The position numbers and the translations under genes were made by a program. The notes under the pieces are model-generated. The model searched no databases. It was not told where the DNA came from and saw nothing but the letters and a program-made list of their open reading frames with translations. 64,000 nucleotides of DNA from an uncultured Desulfatitalea sp. (GTDB lineage Bacteria > Desulfobacterota > Desulfobacteria > Desulfobacterales > Desulfosarcinaceae): positions 570,749 to 634,748 of the forward strand of contig CALMNL010000004.1 of NCBI GenBank assembly GCA_937868765.1, written 5' to 3'. This document shows positions 32,212 to 42,261 of the stretch, piece after piece (position 1 is the first letter of the stretch; the number at the start of each line of letters is the position of its first letter).

Positions 32212-34365
32212 TCAGACCTTGAAGCGGCCCACCAGGGCGATGAGCTGTTCCGAAAGCCCCTTGAGTTGGGCCGATTGCCGGTTCACGAGACCGCTGACAC
32301 CGGAGATATCGTCCGTGGCCTGGTTGACCCCCGCCACCTGGCTGGCGATTTCGGCGGAAGCCGCTGAACTCTGGGACACATTTTCATTGACCCCGTCGAT
32401 CCCAAGGGCGGCCTGGGAGACATTGCTGGCAATTTCTTTGGTGGTGGCCGACTGTTCTTCCAGGGCAGTGGCGATGGCGGCCACGATGTCGTTGATCTGG
32501 CCGACCATGCCCGTGATGGTTTCGATGCCGCCGATGGTCCCCCGGGTGGAGTTCTGGATGGCCTCCACCTTGGACTTGATCTCCAGGGTGGCACCGGCGG
32601 TCTGCTTGGCCAGTTCTTTGATCTCGTTGGCGACCACGGTGAAACCGAGGCCGGCTTCACCGGCGCGGGCGGCCTCGATGGTGGCGTTCAGGGCCAGCAG
32701 GTTCACCTGCTCGGAGATCTCGGTGATCGTCGCCAGCACCTGTCCGATCTGCTGGGCGGCCTGATCCAGAAAGCTGACATGGTCGGAGCAACCCTTGGCC
32801 TGGGAGACGGCATCGTTCGTGATATGCCTTCCCTTTTCGGTATTTTGAGAGATCTCGTTGATGGTGGCGCTCAATTCCTCGGCGGCCGAGGCGACCACAT
32901 TCACATTGCTGGCGGCCTGGGCCATGGCCGCGGCCACTGAATTCATATTGGCGCTCATCTGCTCGGCCGCTGCGGAGACGCCGCCGGCCTTGCCCGACGT
33001 CTGGGCGGTGCCCTGTTCCATCCGCCTGGCAAGATCGATCAATTCGGTGGCGGCCTGCGCCACTTGCCCGGCGCTGCGGATCACCTCGCCGACGATGGCC
33101 TGCAGCTTGGCGACGAAGGTGTTGAACCAGGTGGCCATTTCGCCCAGTTCGTCGCCGGTGGAGACCTCCAATCGGCAGGTCAAATCCCCCTCGCCCTCGG
33201 CAATGTCCTTGAGCATGGCCCCGGCGGCGACGATGGGGCGCGAAATCTTGTGGGCCAGGAAGGGGATGCCGGCGGCGAGCACGGCCAGCACCAGGGCCAT
33301 GGCGCCGAGCAGCCATTTTCGCTGATGGCCGATGCCGGCCTGGATGGCCGCCTGCTTTTCGACCATGGCTTGTTCAACATCATCCAGGTAGATGCCCGTT
33401 CCCACGACCCAGCCCCAGGGGGCGAACAGCTTCACATAGGAGAGTTTGGGCACGGGCCGATCCCGGCCGGGCATGGGCCACATGTAGTCCACGAAGCCTT
33501 CGCCCTTTTCCTGGCAGACCTTGGCGAATTCCACGAACAGCTTTTTGCCGTTGGGGTCCTGGTAATCGGAAAGGTTCTGCCCGTCCAGCTCCGGCTTGAA
33601 GGGATGCATCACCATGGCCGGCGCAAGATCATTGATCCAGAAATAGTCCATGGCCTCCTCGCCGAAGCGCAGCGCCTTGATCTGTTTCAGAGCCTCGGCC
33701 TTGAACGCCGCTTCGGCCGCTTCCAGGTACACGCCGGTGCCGACGATCCAGCCCCAGGGTTTGAACAGCTTCACATAAGAGAGCTTAGGCACGGGTTTGC
33801 TGGCGCCTGGCTTGGGCCACATATAATCGACGAACCCCTCGTTCTTTTCCTGGCACACCTTGACGAATTCGATGAAGAGCTTTTTGCCGTTGGGATCCTG
33901 GTAGTTGGAGAGATCCTGGCCGTCCAGTTCGGGTTTGGTCGGGTGCATCACCATGGCCGGCTGGGTGTCGTTTATCCACAGGTAATCATTTTTATTGTAG
34001 CGCATGCTTTTGATCAGGGAGAGAGCCAGCTGCTTTTTGGCGGCATCGTCCATATCGGAGCGGGCGTGCACCTCCTGGATGATCTCAAAGGCCATGGCAA
34101 CGATGTTGCTGAGCTCCCGCCGGAACGATTCCGCCACCTTCTCCGTATTGTTGGCGGCGGCGTATTGCGCCTCGAGGATGGCGGTGGTGTTGCGCACCAG
34201 ATCTTTGAGCTTTTCCTGCTTTTCGGCCAGCATCAGGGCGCGCGTGTCCGCAATTTCCTGTTCCCCACGCTCGTGCATGGTGTTCATCAGAATCAGAATG
34301 GCGATCGCTCCGAACAGCAGCACGCCGACAAGGGATGATGCGGTGATCTTGTGCCAGATCTTCAT
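32212..34365 (-). CDS. methyl-accepting chemotaxis protein with tandem Cache domains
   Basis: 717 residues. Membrane helix 8-30, a periplasmic part with two near-identical single Cache_2 modules (DYLWINDTQPAMVMHPTKPELDG versus DYFWINDLAPAMVMHPFKPELDG; both continue QDPNGKKLF.EF.KVCQEK and end SYVKLF.PWGW.VGTG.YL), a second helix near 350-370, HAMP, and the cytoplasmic signalling hairpin with EISEQVNLLALNATIEAARAGE and LAKQT. No C-terminal CheR/CheB pentapeptide is seen. Ribosome site GGAGGG. Likely senses small organic acids (usual Cache_2 ligands); ligand not determinable. Confidence 0.93.
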   Translation of the reverse strand: MKIWHKITASSLVGVLLFGAIAILILMNTMHERGEQEIADTRALMLAEKQEKLKDLVRNTTAILEAQYAAANNTEKVAESFRRELSNIVAMAFEIIQEVHARSDMDDAAKKQLALSLIKSMRYNKNDYLWINDTQPAMVMHPTKPELDGQDLSNYQDPNGKKLFIEFVKVCQEKNEGFVDYMWPKPGASKPVPKLSYVKLFKPWGWIVGTGVYLEAAEAAFKAEALKQIKALRFGEEAMDYFWINDLAPAMVMHPFKPELDGQNLSDYQDPNGKKLFVEFAKVCQEKGEGFVDYMWPMPGRDRPVPKLSYVKLFAPWGWVVGTGIYLDDVEQAMVEKQAAIQAGIGHQRKWLLGAMALVLAVLAAGIPFLAHKISRPIVAAGAMLKDIAEGEGDLTCRLEVSTGDELGEMATWFNTFVAKLQAIVGEVIRSAGQVAQAATELIDLARRMEQGTAQTSGKAGGVSAAAEQMSANMNSVAAAMAQAASNVNVVASAAEELSATINEISQNTEKGRHITNDAVSQAKGCSDHVSFLDQAAQQIGQVLATITEISEQVNLLALNATIEAARAGEAGLGFTVVANEIKELAKQTAGATLEIKSKVEAIQNSTRGTIGGIETITGMVGQINDIVAAIATALEEQSATTKEIASNVSQAALGIDGVNENVSQSSAASAEIASQVAGVNQATDDISGVSGLVNRQSAQLKGLSEQLIALVGRFKV

Positions 34366-34430
34366 AAAACCCTCCGAATTAGGTTCGGCCGGGGCCTACG
34401 GATCAGCAACGGCGGGATTGGTTGATTGTG

Positions 34431-34457
34431 GTATCGCCCGAGGCTGCGGGAACTTTA
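34431..34457 (-). promoter_or_regulatory. sigma-28 (FliA)-type promoter for the chemoreceptor gene
   Basis: Minus strand: TAAAGTTC (34457-34450), 11-base spacer, GGCGATAC (34438-34431). The FliA consensus is TAAAGTTT-N11-GCCGATAA, so the match is 7 of 8 and 6 of 8 with exact spacing. It lies 65 bases before the start codon, with no gene between. Expression with the flagellar regulon is expected. Confidence 0.7.
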
Positions 34458-36732
34458 GTGAAAATTAAATTTTTTTGGGTTTTCAGAAGTACTCCGGCTG
34501 GTCGCGGGACCTGCAAGAAGCATTCGAGGCGTTCTGTGCCAGGCCCGCACCTACCCTGCCAGAAAGAGGGCGGCATTGATCCGGCGCCACAAGTCGTCGC
34601 CCGCCGGTCGTCGCGCGGCATCGATGCCCACCACCGGAACGGCTCCCATCAGGGCATTGAGGGCCAGCACCTGGTCGGCCGAGAGAAGTACTTCGGGGCC
34701 GAGCGGCTGCTGCACGACCGTGTAGCCCCAGGTCCGCAGCAGACGGCAGGCGGCGCCGGCCATGACCCCGGGCAGAACGGCCGCCGAGGCCGGCCGGATG
34801 ACTTCCCGACCCTGGAGGATGAGCAGGTTGGCCGTGTTGGTTTCCGACACCGTTGCGTCCGGGTTGAGGATCAGGGCTTCGTCGAAGCCGTTGGCCTGGG
34901 CCCACTGCCCTGCCTGCAGATAGTAAAGGTAGTTGAGGGTCTTGTGGTCGGCAAGCGGGGTTTGACGGCGATGGGGATAGGTGCCCAGCACCAGGCCGTT
35001 ATGGGTTTTGCCCGCCAGGCGGTGGGTGTAAGGCCGGGCCGACACCAGCAGGGTGTGGTCCCAGGGCGCGGCCGTGCGGCTGCCCCGGGTGGCCAGGATC
35101 TTGACCGCGGCGCAGCGGTCCGACAAACCGTTGGCCTGGATCACCTGGGCGACCACCGTCTCCCAGGTGACGTCGGGCGGGGCGCTGGGCATCAGGGCCT
35201 GCCAGGAGGCATTGAAGCGGGCCAGATGATCGGCGAGAAGCGGCGCCCGGCCATGATCCACCCGGATGGTTTCGAAAAAGCCGTGGCCGTAGAGCAGCCC
35301 CTGGTCGCCCACCGGCACAGCGGCCTGGGCCGCGGGCAGCAGGCGGCCGTTGCACCAGACCATGGCCGACGGGCCGGCGGCATCTTCCGCCGCCTGGCAG
35401 GCGGCCAGCAGGGTGCGGCCCTTGTGCAGGGTCTCTTCGTACTCGGCCGCCGGATCGGAGTCAAAGACCACGCCGCCGCCCACGGAAAAGCACAGCGTGT
35501 CGCCCGTCACTGTGGCCGTGCGGATGGCGATGGACAGATCCAGGCGATCGTCGAAACCGATGTGGCCGATGCTGCCGCAGTAGAGATGGCGACGGCACGG
35601 CTCCAGCTCGTCGATGATCTCCATGGCGCGCACCTTGGGGCAGCCGGTGATCGATCCGCCCGGAAAGACGGCCCGCAGCAGGTCCACGCTGTGCTTCCGT
35701 TCTTCAAGTTCGCCTTCCACGATGGAGACGAGGTGGTAGACATTGCGGTAGGCTTCGATGCGCTTGTGCTCGGCCACCCGCACCGAGCCGGCGCTGCACA
35801 CCTTGCCCAGGTCGTTGCGCAGCAGGTCCACGATCATGGAAAGTTCGGCGTCGTCCTTGGCGCTGGCAGCCAGCTCGGCGCGCAGGGCGGCATCTTCCTC
35901 GGCAGTCGCGCCCCGGGGCCGGGTACCCTTGATCGGCCGGGTCTCCACATGGCGGCCCTTCTGGAGGATGAAGCGTTCCGGAGAAGTGGAGAGAATCTGG
36001 TGGTCGCCGGCCTGGATGAAGGCGAAGAAGGGTGCCGGATTGTGCTGCCACAGCCGGCGGAAAAGGGTAAAGGCGTCCCCCTGGAAAGCGGTTCTGAAGC
36101 GCTGGGAAAGATTGACCTGGTAGACATCGCCGGCCCGGATATAGTCGATGATACGCCGCACCGCCGCTTCGTAGGCCGGCCGGGTAAAGTTGGCGCTCAG
36201 GCCGCCGGCCGGCAGGCTGCAGGTTGCGGCCGGTACGGGCTGTTGAAGCAGCTGATCGAAACGCGCCAGCAGCAGATCGGTCTGCGGCTCGGCGCCTGCG
36301 CGCAGAGGAATGCGGATCTCCGTCGTTCCCTGCCGCCGGTCGTGCACCAGCAATAGGCAGGGTGCATAAAGCAGCAGGTGGGGCAGCCCCAGGTCATCCA
36401 CGCTGGTGCGGGGCAGCGTCTCCAATTCATCCTTGAGATCGTAGGCCAGATAGCCCATCAATCCAGCGGCCAGAGGCGCGGGCCACTGGCCATCGGGCAG
36501 CCGCAGCGCTTTCAAAAGCGCTGCCAGGGCATCGAAGGCTGTGGTCGCCCAGGGTCGGGTCCGATCATCCACCGTAAGCTGCATGGCCGCGCCCCGGCCG
36601 CGCAGACTCAGCCAGGGCCAGAGCCCCAGCAGGTGGTAACGGGCGCAATCGAGCTCGCCGCCGCTGAGCAGGGCCACCGTACCGGGCAGGTGGGCGCAGC
36701 GGGCCACCAGATCGACGAAGGGCGTGTCACGC

Positions 36733-37398
<666 letters not shown>

Positions 37399-37410
37399 GA
37401 CATCCTCCCC

Positions 37411-37447
37411 AAACAGAAAAGCCACCGAGACATGAGTCTGGGTGGCT
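37411..37447 (-). terminator. intrinsic terminator in the pabA leader (possible attenuator)
   Basis: On the minus strand AGCCACCCAGAC (37447-37436), a 4-base loop, then GTCTCGGTGGCT (37431-37420), 11 of 12 pairs, followed by TTTCTGTTT. It sits 13-50 bases before the pabA start, in the direction of pabA transcription, where it would stop most transcripts unless relieved. No gene ends just upstream on this strand. Confidence 0.65.
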
Positions 37448-37609
37448 GGGCCTGTTTCATAACTCATCGCATTCAGGCCGGAATTTTTACCGGCCGGGAG
37501 GCTTTCGTATTTGGGACCTGATTAACCGAAAGCGGCGCCGGCGTCAATAACAATCACTTTCAGGGCCCTATCACCGAATCCGCCTGTCAATGTACAACGC
37601 AAGGCAAAT

Positions 37610-38932
37610 ATGGTAGAGCGGCGAACCATGCCGCCCACTGCCCCCCATCGTCAAGTGATCTTGTTCGGCCGCTACCCGGTTGCCGGGCAAACCAAGACCC
37701 GGTTGATACCGACCCTGGGTGTCCTGGGCGCGGCCGACCTGCAGCGGCGGCTGACCGAGCGGGCCGTGGCGGCCCTTTCAGGCAATGGCTCAGCGCCCCT
37801 CTCCTTTGCCTTTTCAGGCGGCCGCCCGGCCCAGGTGCGGCGTTGGCTGGCCCGGTTCAAGATCCGATACGTCCCCCAGCCGGAGGGAGATCTGGGCCGC
37901 CGCATGCGGCAGGTGCTGGATCGGACCCTGGCCCAGGGGGCCCGGCAGGTGGTCCTGGCAGGCACCGATGTACCGGGTTTGACCGCCCGGCATGTCCGCA
38001 TGGCTTTTGCCGCCCTGGGTGATCACGACCTGGTCCTGGGTCCCAGCACCGACGGCGGGTACTGGCTGGTGGGCTGCCGGCGGCCGGCGGAGATCTTCGA
38101 CAACATCCCCTGGGGCTCGGCGGAGGTACTGGCCCACACCCTGGCTGCGGCCCGCAAACAGGCGCTTTCCACGGTACTCCTGCCGGCCCTGGACGACATC
38201 GATACCGAGGCCGATTTGAAAAAATGGCAGCCCCGGGGACAGTGGCGGCGGCCCTACCTGTCGGTGGTGATTCCCGCCTTGAACGAAGCGCCGCGGATTG
38301 CCGCGGCCGTCTCCCGGCTGCAGGCCAGAGGGATCGAAATCATCGTGGCCGACGGCGGCAGCCGGGACGGCACAGCGTCGCAGGCCGAACGCGCCGGCGC
38401 CACGGTGGTGCGGACCCTGCCTGGCCGAGCCCTCCAGCAAAACAGGGGGGCGGGTGTGGCCACAGGCCGCACGCTGCTCTTTGTGCATGCCGATACCCGC
38501 TTGCCCGACGAATTCGGCCCCCAGCTGTTCGAGGTGCTCATGGATCCGGCCGTGGCCCTGGGGGCCTTTCGCTTTGCCACCGGCTGGGACCATCCGGCCA
38601 TGCATTGGATCGAAAGAGCCGCCAATTTTCGTGCGTCCCATCTAAGACTGCCCTATGGCGACCAGGCCTTTTTCATGCGGCGGGAGATGTTCGACCGGGC
38701 AGGGGGCTTTCCGCCGGCGGCCATTGCCGAGGACCTGTTGCTGGCCCGGCGCGCGGCCCGGATGGGGCGCATCATGCTGGCGCCGGGCGCGGCGGTGACT
38801 TCGGCCCGCCGCTGGCGCGAGCGCGGCATCGGCCGGACGACCTTGATCAACTATCTGATTGCCGGCGGCTGCCTCTTGGGTGTCGATCCAGGCCGGCTGG
38901 CGGGATTGTATAAAAATGGTTTTGATTTTTAG
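37610..38932 (+). CDS. fused TIGR04282 (DUF2064) / TIGR04283 glycosyltransferase
   Basis: 440 residues. Residues 15-205 form a nucleotidyltransferase-like DUF2064 domain (VILFGRYPVAGQTKTRLIP, LAGTDVPGLTARHV, LGPSTDGGYWLVG). Residues 215-440 are a GT-2 glycosyltransferase (LSVVIPALNEAPRIAAAV, IIVADGGSRDGT, LLFVHADTRLP, YGDQAFFMRREMFDRAGGFP). The two are normally separate neighbouring genes in the TIGR04282/04283 pair, so the fusion supports joint action on an unknown glycan or lipid. Weak AAGG before ATG 37610. Confidence 0.85.
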   Translation: MVERRTMPPTAPHRQVILFGRYPVAGQTKTRLIPTLGVLGAADLQRRLTERAVAALSGNGSAPLSFAFSGGRPAQVRRWLARFKIRYVPQPEGDLGRRMRQVLDRTLAQGARQVVLAGTDVPGLTARHVRMAFAALGDHDLVLGPSTDGGYWLVGCRRPAEIFDNIPWGSAEVLAHTLAAARKQALSTVLLPALDDIDTEADLKKWQPRGQWRRPYLSVVIPALNEAPRIAAAVSRLQARGIEIIVADGGSRDGTASQAERAGATVVRTLPGRALQQNRGAGVATGRTLLFVHADTRLPDEFGPQLFEVLMDPAVALGAFRFATGWDHPAMHWIERAANFRASHLRLPYGDQAFFMRREMFDRAGGFPPAAIAEDLLLARRAARMGRIMLAPGAAVTSARRWRERGIGRTTLINYLIAGGCLLGVDPGRLAGLYKNGFDF

Positions 38933-38962
38933 GTGTCAGGTTTTCAGGTGAAGGATTGGGGA

Positions 38963-40282
38963 ATGGCTGGGCAGCGAAACAAGCAGATGCACGATGAAGG
39001 GCAACGATTCGTCACGGCTGTGGTGGCCAATGGGGCCGGCGAGATTTTCGACCTGGCCGGCTATGCCGCCGTAGGTGCCGACGGCCCGCTTCAGATGCCC
39101 CTGTCGCCGGCTCAGACGCAGAATCTGCCCCACGGCAGCGAACTGATGTTCCTGCCGGACCGGGTGCCGCTGGTCTACGACCTGCGCCAGGGCCGTGTCC
39201 TGGCCCTTCCGGAAAATCCCCAAGCCCCTGGCGAAGCCATCTTTCCGGTAGCGGCCTTCAACTCGCCGGGATACATGCTCACCCACACGTGTGCCTATGA
39301 GGAGCGACCCCGGGCCGGGTTTCTGCCGCTCTTCTCCTACGGTGCGGTGGGATGGCACCGGGGCAGGTTCCGTTCGGCGGTCCTCCAGGTGGATGACGAG
39401 CCGCGTCAGGACCTGCGCCAGATGCCCCTTGATAAGATAAAGGCCGGCGTCAAACGAATGCGGCGGCGCCTGCCCGACAACCGCCTGCGCGCCCACCTGG
39501 AAAAATGCGCCCTCACCTACGGCTGCCCGGCGGGCAAGAACTTTTTCCTGGGCCGCTACGAGGCGCCCCTGCCCGCCTCTCCGGCCTGCAATGCCCGCTG
39601 CCTGGGGTGCATTTCCCTGCAAAGCGAGGGGGCCATGCCCTGCAGCCAGGAGCGCATCGCCTTCACCCCCTCGCCCGAAGAGATCGCCGGCGTGGCCCTG
39701 GCGCATATTGAAAGCGTCCCGAACGCAGTGGTCAGTTTCGGCCAGGGGTGCGAAGGGGATCCGCTGATGGTGGCCGATACGCTCTGTTCCGCCATCCGCA
39801 TGATCCGGGCCCGGACCCGCTTGGGCACCATCAACATGAACACCAACGGCAGCCTGCCGTCCAAAATGGAACCGCTCCTTGCGGCCGGCCTCGACAGCGT
39901 GCGCATCAGCATGAACAGCATCCGCCAGGCCTTCTATGAGGCCTACTACCGCCCTAAGGGGTACCGCTGGCAGCAGGTGCTGGACACCATCGACCTGGCC
40001 CTGGCGCGCGGGGCCCATGTGGCCATCAACTACCTCAACTGCCCGGGGTTCACCGATACACCGGGGGAGCGGGACGCCCTGCTGGTCTTTCTGCAAACGC
40101 ACCCCATCCAGATGATCCAGTGGCGCAATCTGAATTTCGACCCCCTGCGCTACCTTGCGATCATGGGTCAGGTGGGCGATTCGGGACGGCCGGTGGGGGT
40201 GCAGGCGCTCTTCGAAACGGTGCGCGGGTCCTTGCCCAGGCTGGGCCACGGCTACTTCAATCCCCCCCGGGAAAAGTTTTAG
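38963..40282 (+). CDS. radical SAM protein
   Basis: About 439 residues. CNARCLGC is the CxxxCxxC cluster motif, placed unusually far in at about residue 205, after a long N-terminal domain. It is followed by FGQGCEGDPLM, NMNTNGSLPSKM and a C-terminal SAM-binding half (LARGAHVAINYLNCPGF). A probable second Cys pair precedes the cluster (CALTYGCPAG). Start at ATG 38963 with GGGGA just upstream; GTG 38933 is also open. Substrate unknown. It follows the glycosyltransferase fusion by 30 bp. Confidence 0.82.
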   Translation: MAGQRNKQMHDEGQRFVTAVVANGAGEIFDLAGYAAVGADGPLQMPLSPAQTQNLPHGSELMFLPDRVPLVYDLRQGRVLALPENPQAPGEAIFPVAAFNSPGYMLTHTCAYEERPRAGFLPLFSYGAVGWHRGRFRSAVLQVDDEPRQDLRQMPLDKIKAGVKRMRRRLPDNRLRAHLEKCALTYGCPAGKNFFLGRYEAPLPASPACNARCLGCISLQSEGAMPCSQERIAFTPSPEEIAGVALAHIESVPNAVVSFGQGCEGDPLMVADTLCSAIRMIRARTRLGTINMNTNGSLPSKMEPLLAAGLDSVRISMNSIRQAFYEAYYRPKGYRWQQVLDTIDLALARGAHVAINYLNCPGFTDTPGERDALLVFLQTHPIQMIQWRNLNFDPLRYLAIMGQVGDSGRPVGVQALFETVRGSLPRLGHGYFNPPREKF

Positions 40283-40418
40283 AAGCGGATTGAACCGGCC
40301 TCTCTTTTCCTGTATTGGGATGCCCATCGATACCTCCGCCCGCACTCGCTCGTAAACATTTTCCTGCGACCCATCGTCTTTGAGGCCGAGTCACCGATCA
40401 TCCGGCGCGGATCGATCC

Positions 40419-40451
40419 GGTCGGTGGCCGGTCGGTGGCCGGTCGGTGGCC
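40419..40451. repeat. three perfect tandem copies of GGTCGGTGGCC
   Basis: An 11-bp unit three times in a 348-bp gap (40283-40630) without a gene. Probably slippage; no protein or site is implied. Confidence 0.85.
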
Positions 40452-40630
40452 GGGTTGTGTTCCATATTGTCCCATGATATTATAAAAAGGTTTGGATCCA
40501 TTTAGGATTCCGAAATTGGTCAGCGTTCCTGAAGAGTTCAGCGGTACGATTTGAACGCAGGGTTCGGGTCGTTGCCGGAGTGAAAGATGCCTGGGGTCAA
40601 GGTCGATTCTGAACACATGGAGGAAATGAC

Positions 40631-41035
40631 ATGAAAATCAAAGTTTCCAAGATGCTGATGGTGCTTGCACTGGGGATGATGATCGCCGCGCCGCTGAGTT
40701 GGGCCAAGGAAACGGCCTACAATTATATTATCGCTTACTCCTACAGGGAAAAGGCAGTCTACTACACGCCGATATTCACCATGCAGGTATCGGGCGAAAG
40801 CGCCAATAAAGATGAGTATGTCAACGACACATCCACCAATTTCAAGATGGAATCGGCCTTTCAATCCCACTTGCAAAAGAGCATGAAAATCAATCCCCCC
40901 GATCTGACGGTGAGCGCGCGGACCTGTTACAAAACCGAAGAAATCGCCAAACAGCGCATGGAGGCCGAAGTCGGCGACTTCCGCTTCAAGGGATTCGAAC
41001 TCAAGGAGGTCCCGGGGTTCAAATATTCGGATTGA
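40631..41035 (+). CDS. small exported protein, 134 aa
   Basis: Signal peptide MKIKVSKMLMVLALGMMIAA with cleavage near SWA-KET. The mature ~107 residues have aromatic strands (YNYIIAYSYREKAVYYTPIF) and one Cys. GGAGG precedes the ATG. Not recognised. A strong terminator follows, so it is a single-gene unit. Confidence 0.7.
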   Translation: MKIKVSKMLMVLALGMMIAAPLSWAKETAYNYIIAYSYREKAVYYTPIFTMQVSGESANKDEYVNDTSTNFKMESAFQSHLQKSMKINPPDLTVSARTCYKTEEIAKQRMEAEVGDFRFKGFELKEVPGFKYSD

Positions 41036-41079
41036 TGTCGCGGCCCGGCGTTGCCGGGCGCCCTTTCTTCAGATCCGCC

Positions 41080-41115
41080 ATCCCCTCTGCTGGCACCAGG
41101 AGAGGGGATTTTTTT
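41080..41115 (+). terminator. rho-independent terminator
   Basis: ATCCCCTCT (41080-41088), 12-base loop, AGAGGGGAT (41101-41109), then T(7). Ends the small exported-protein gene and touches the last codons of the convergent HAD-like gene. Confidence 0.88.
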
Positions 41116-41863
41116 ACCGGATCCAGCCTTCGATGACCTCGAGCAGATCCAGGAAATTGCATGCCGTCTCACGCCGGGGGTCTTTGGGCTCTCCCGGCGC
41201 GTACACCGGACCGAAATAGTGGTGGATCGTGAGTCCGGCCTGGCGGCAAAAGGCGCTCAACGAGGGCTTGACCATGCTGCCGATGAGCCGCGCCCCCACC
41301 TGGGCCCCCCAACGAAAATGGGGCCCGTCGCCGCCGCTGTCGCCCATGAGGATAATCTTTTCGGGCGGGATGTGGAAATGGGCGGCCGCTGCGGCCGTAT
41401 TGGCCGCCTTGTCGGCGATCTCGCCCAGAGGATAGAAGGGCCCCATGCCGGCTGACGGATCGGCGAAGGCCATCAGGGGGTGGGCCGAGAGGGCCGCTGG
41501 CGGCGGCAGGCGATGGGTGGCCACGGCGCGCTGAAAATAGCCGCGCATGCCGGTGGTATTGATCATGAACAGGATGCCCCGCTCCCGACACCTTTCCATC
41601 AGGCCCACCACGCCGTTATAGGTCTTAAAGGCGCTTGCCAGATACGCATCCATATGGGCCTCGGTGATGGGGCCGGGCAGCAGCCGGCCCACCTGGTCGA
41701 TGGCGCTGCCCAGGGTGATGGCATTGGAAGTGTAGCGCCGAAAAATGGCCTCCACGGGCGGCGCCAGTGCCGGAAAATGGAAACCGATGACATCAAAGGG
41801 CCCGCAGGGCGCCAGGCATTCATTCCAGTCGGACGATACCAGGGCACGATAAGGACTTTGCAT
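41114..41863 (-). CDS. HAD-superfamily phosphatase-like protein
   Basis: 249 residues. Motif I appears as SSDWNECLAP (usual form DxDxT, so the second Asp is replaced by Asn), a cap region follows, motif II is MINTTG, and motif IV is IILMGDSGGDGPHFRWG. The fold is HAD-like; activity is uncertain because of the altered nucleophile motif. Start ATG 41863 with a G-rich AAAGGGGGAAAAG leader. Confidence 0.68.
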   Translation of the reverse strand: MQSPYRALVSSDWNECLAPCGPFDVIGFHFPALAPPVEAIFRRYTSNAITLGSAIDQVGRLLPGPITEAHMDAYLASAFKTYNGVVGLMERCRERGILFMINTTGMRGYFQRAVATHRLPPPAALSAHPLMAFADPSAGMGPFYPLGEIADKAANTAAAAAHFHIPPEKIILMGDSGGDGPHFRWGAQVGARLIGSMVKPSLSAFCRQAGLTIHHYFGPVYAPGEPKDPRRETACNFLDLLEVIEGWIR

Positions 41864-42002
41864 CTTTTCCCCCTTTCAGCCCAATGCCTGCCACACGGCC
41901 GTTTTTTGTAAACCGGGCGCCGGTTTAAGGCAAGCCCCAAGTGGATAATTAAGCTTGCTTTTTGGGGATAGTTGCATTAGCGTCGCTCCCGAAAATGTGT
42001 AG

Positions 42003-42261
42003 TCAGAGTGGGTCTATGGTGCCGGCTGGTCCGGCACGTTGTTTGTGGTGGCTTTAAAGAGGAACCCATGGACGAAAAGGACTCTGGTGGCAGTTGCGAT
42101 ACGCAACCCCCTAGTCGTACCAAAATTTATCGCTCGAACACCGTTCGGTCCCGACTCGGGAACGCCCTTCTCACGCGCACGCCCTCGCGAACCATCTAAG
42201 GCGCTGCCCTGAGCGTTCCGGCTGGGCCGACGGCCCAGGCCATACGTTCAGGAGGCGCAAC
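42003..42261 (+). promoter_or_regulatory. structured 5' leader of mgtE
   Basis: The 398-bp gap before mgtE contains no long gene. From 42019 it holds a series of perfect hairpins: GTGCCGG/CCGGCAC (42019-42037), GTTGCG/CGCAAC (42093-42107), ACCG/CGGT (42140-42149) and TCCCG/CGGGA (42149-42161), then mgtE's GGAGG site. mgtE genes are often Mg2+-controlled through leader RNA. The M-box consensus is not recognisable here, so the class, if any, is unknown. Bases 41864-42002 show nothing clear. Confidence 0.45.
42068..42199 (+). CDS. possible leader peptide, 43 aa
   Basis: ATG 42068 follows AGAGGA by 5 bases and opens a 43-codon frame (MDEKDSGGSCDTQPPSRT and on) ending 63 bases before mgtE. It overlaps the hairpins of the leader. 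Mg2+ transporter leaders in enterobacteria use short proline-containing peptides, but resemblance beyond that idea cannot be shown. Confidence 0.3.
   Translation: MDEKDSGGSCDTQPPSRTKIYRSNTVRSRLGNALLTRTPSRTI

Noticed and set aside
40419-40451. CRISPR or other functional repeat array
   Set aside because: Three 11-bp head-to-tail units without spacers are simple tandem repeats.
42003-42261. M-box (Mg2+) riboswitch upstream of mgtE
   Set aside because: The conserved M-box core sequence could not be found; only hairpins are visible.
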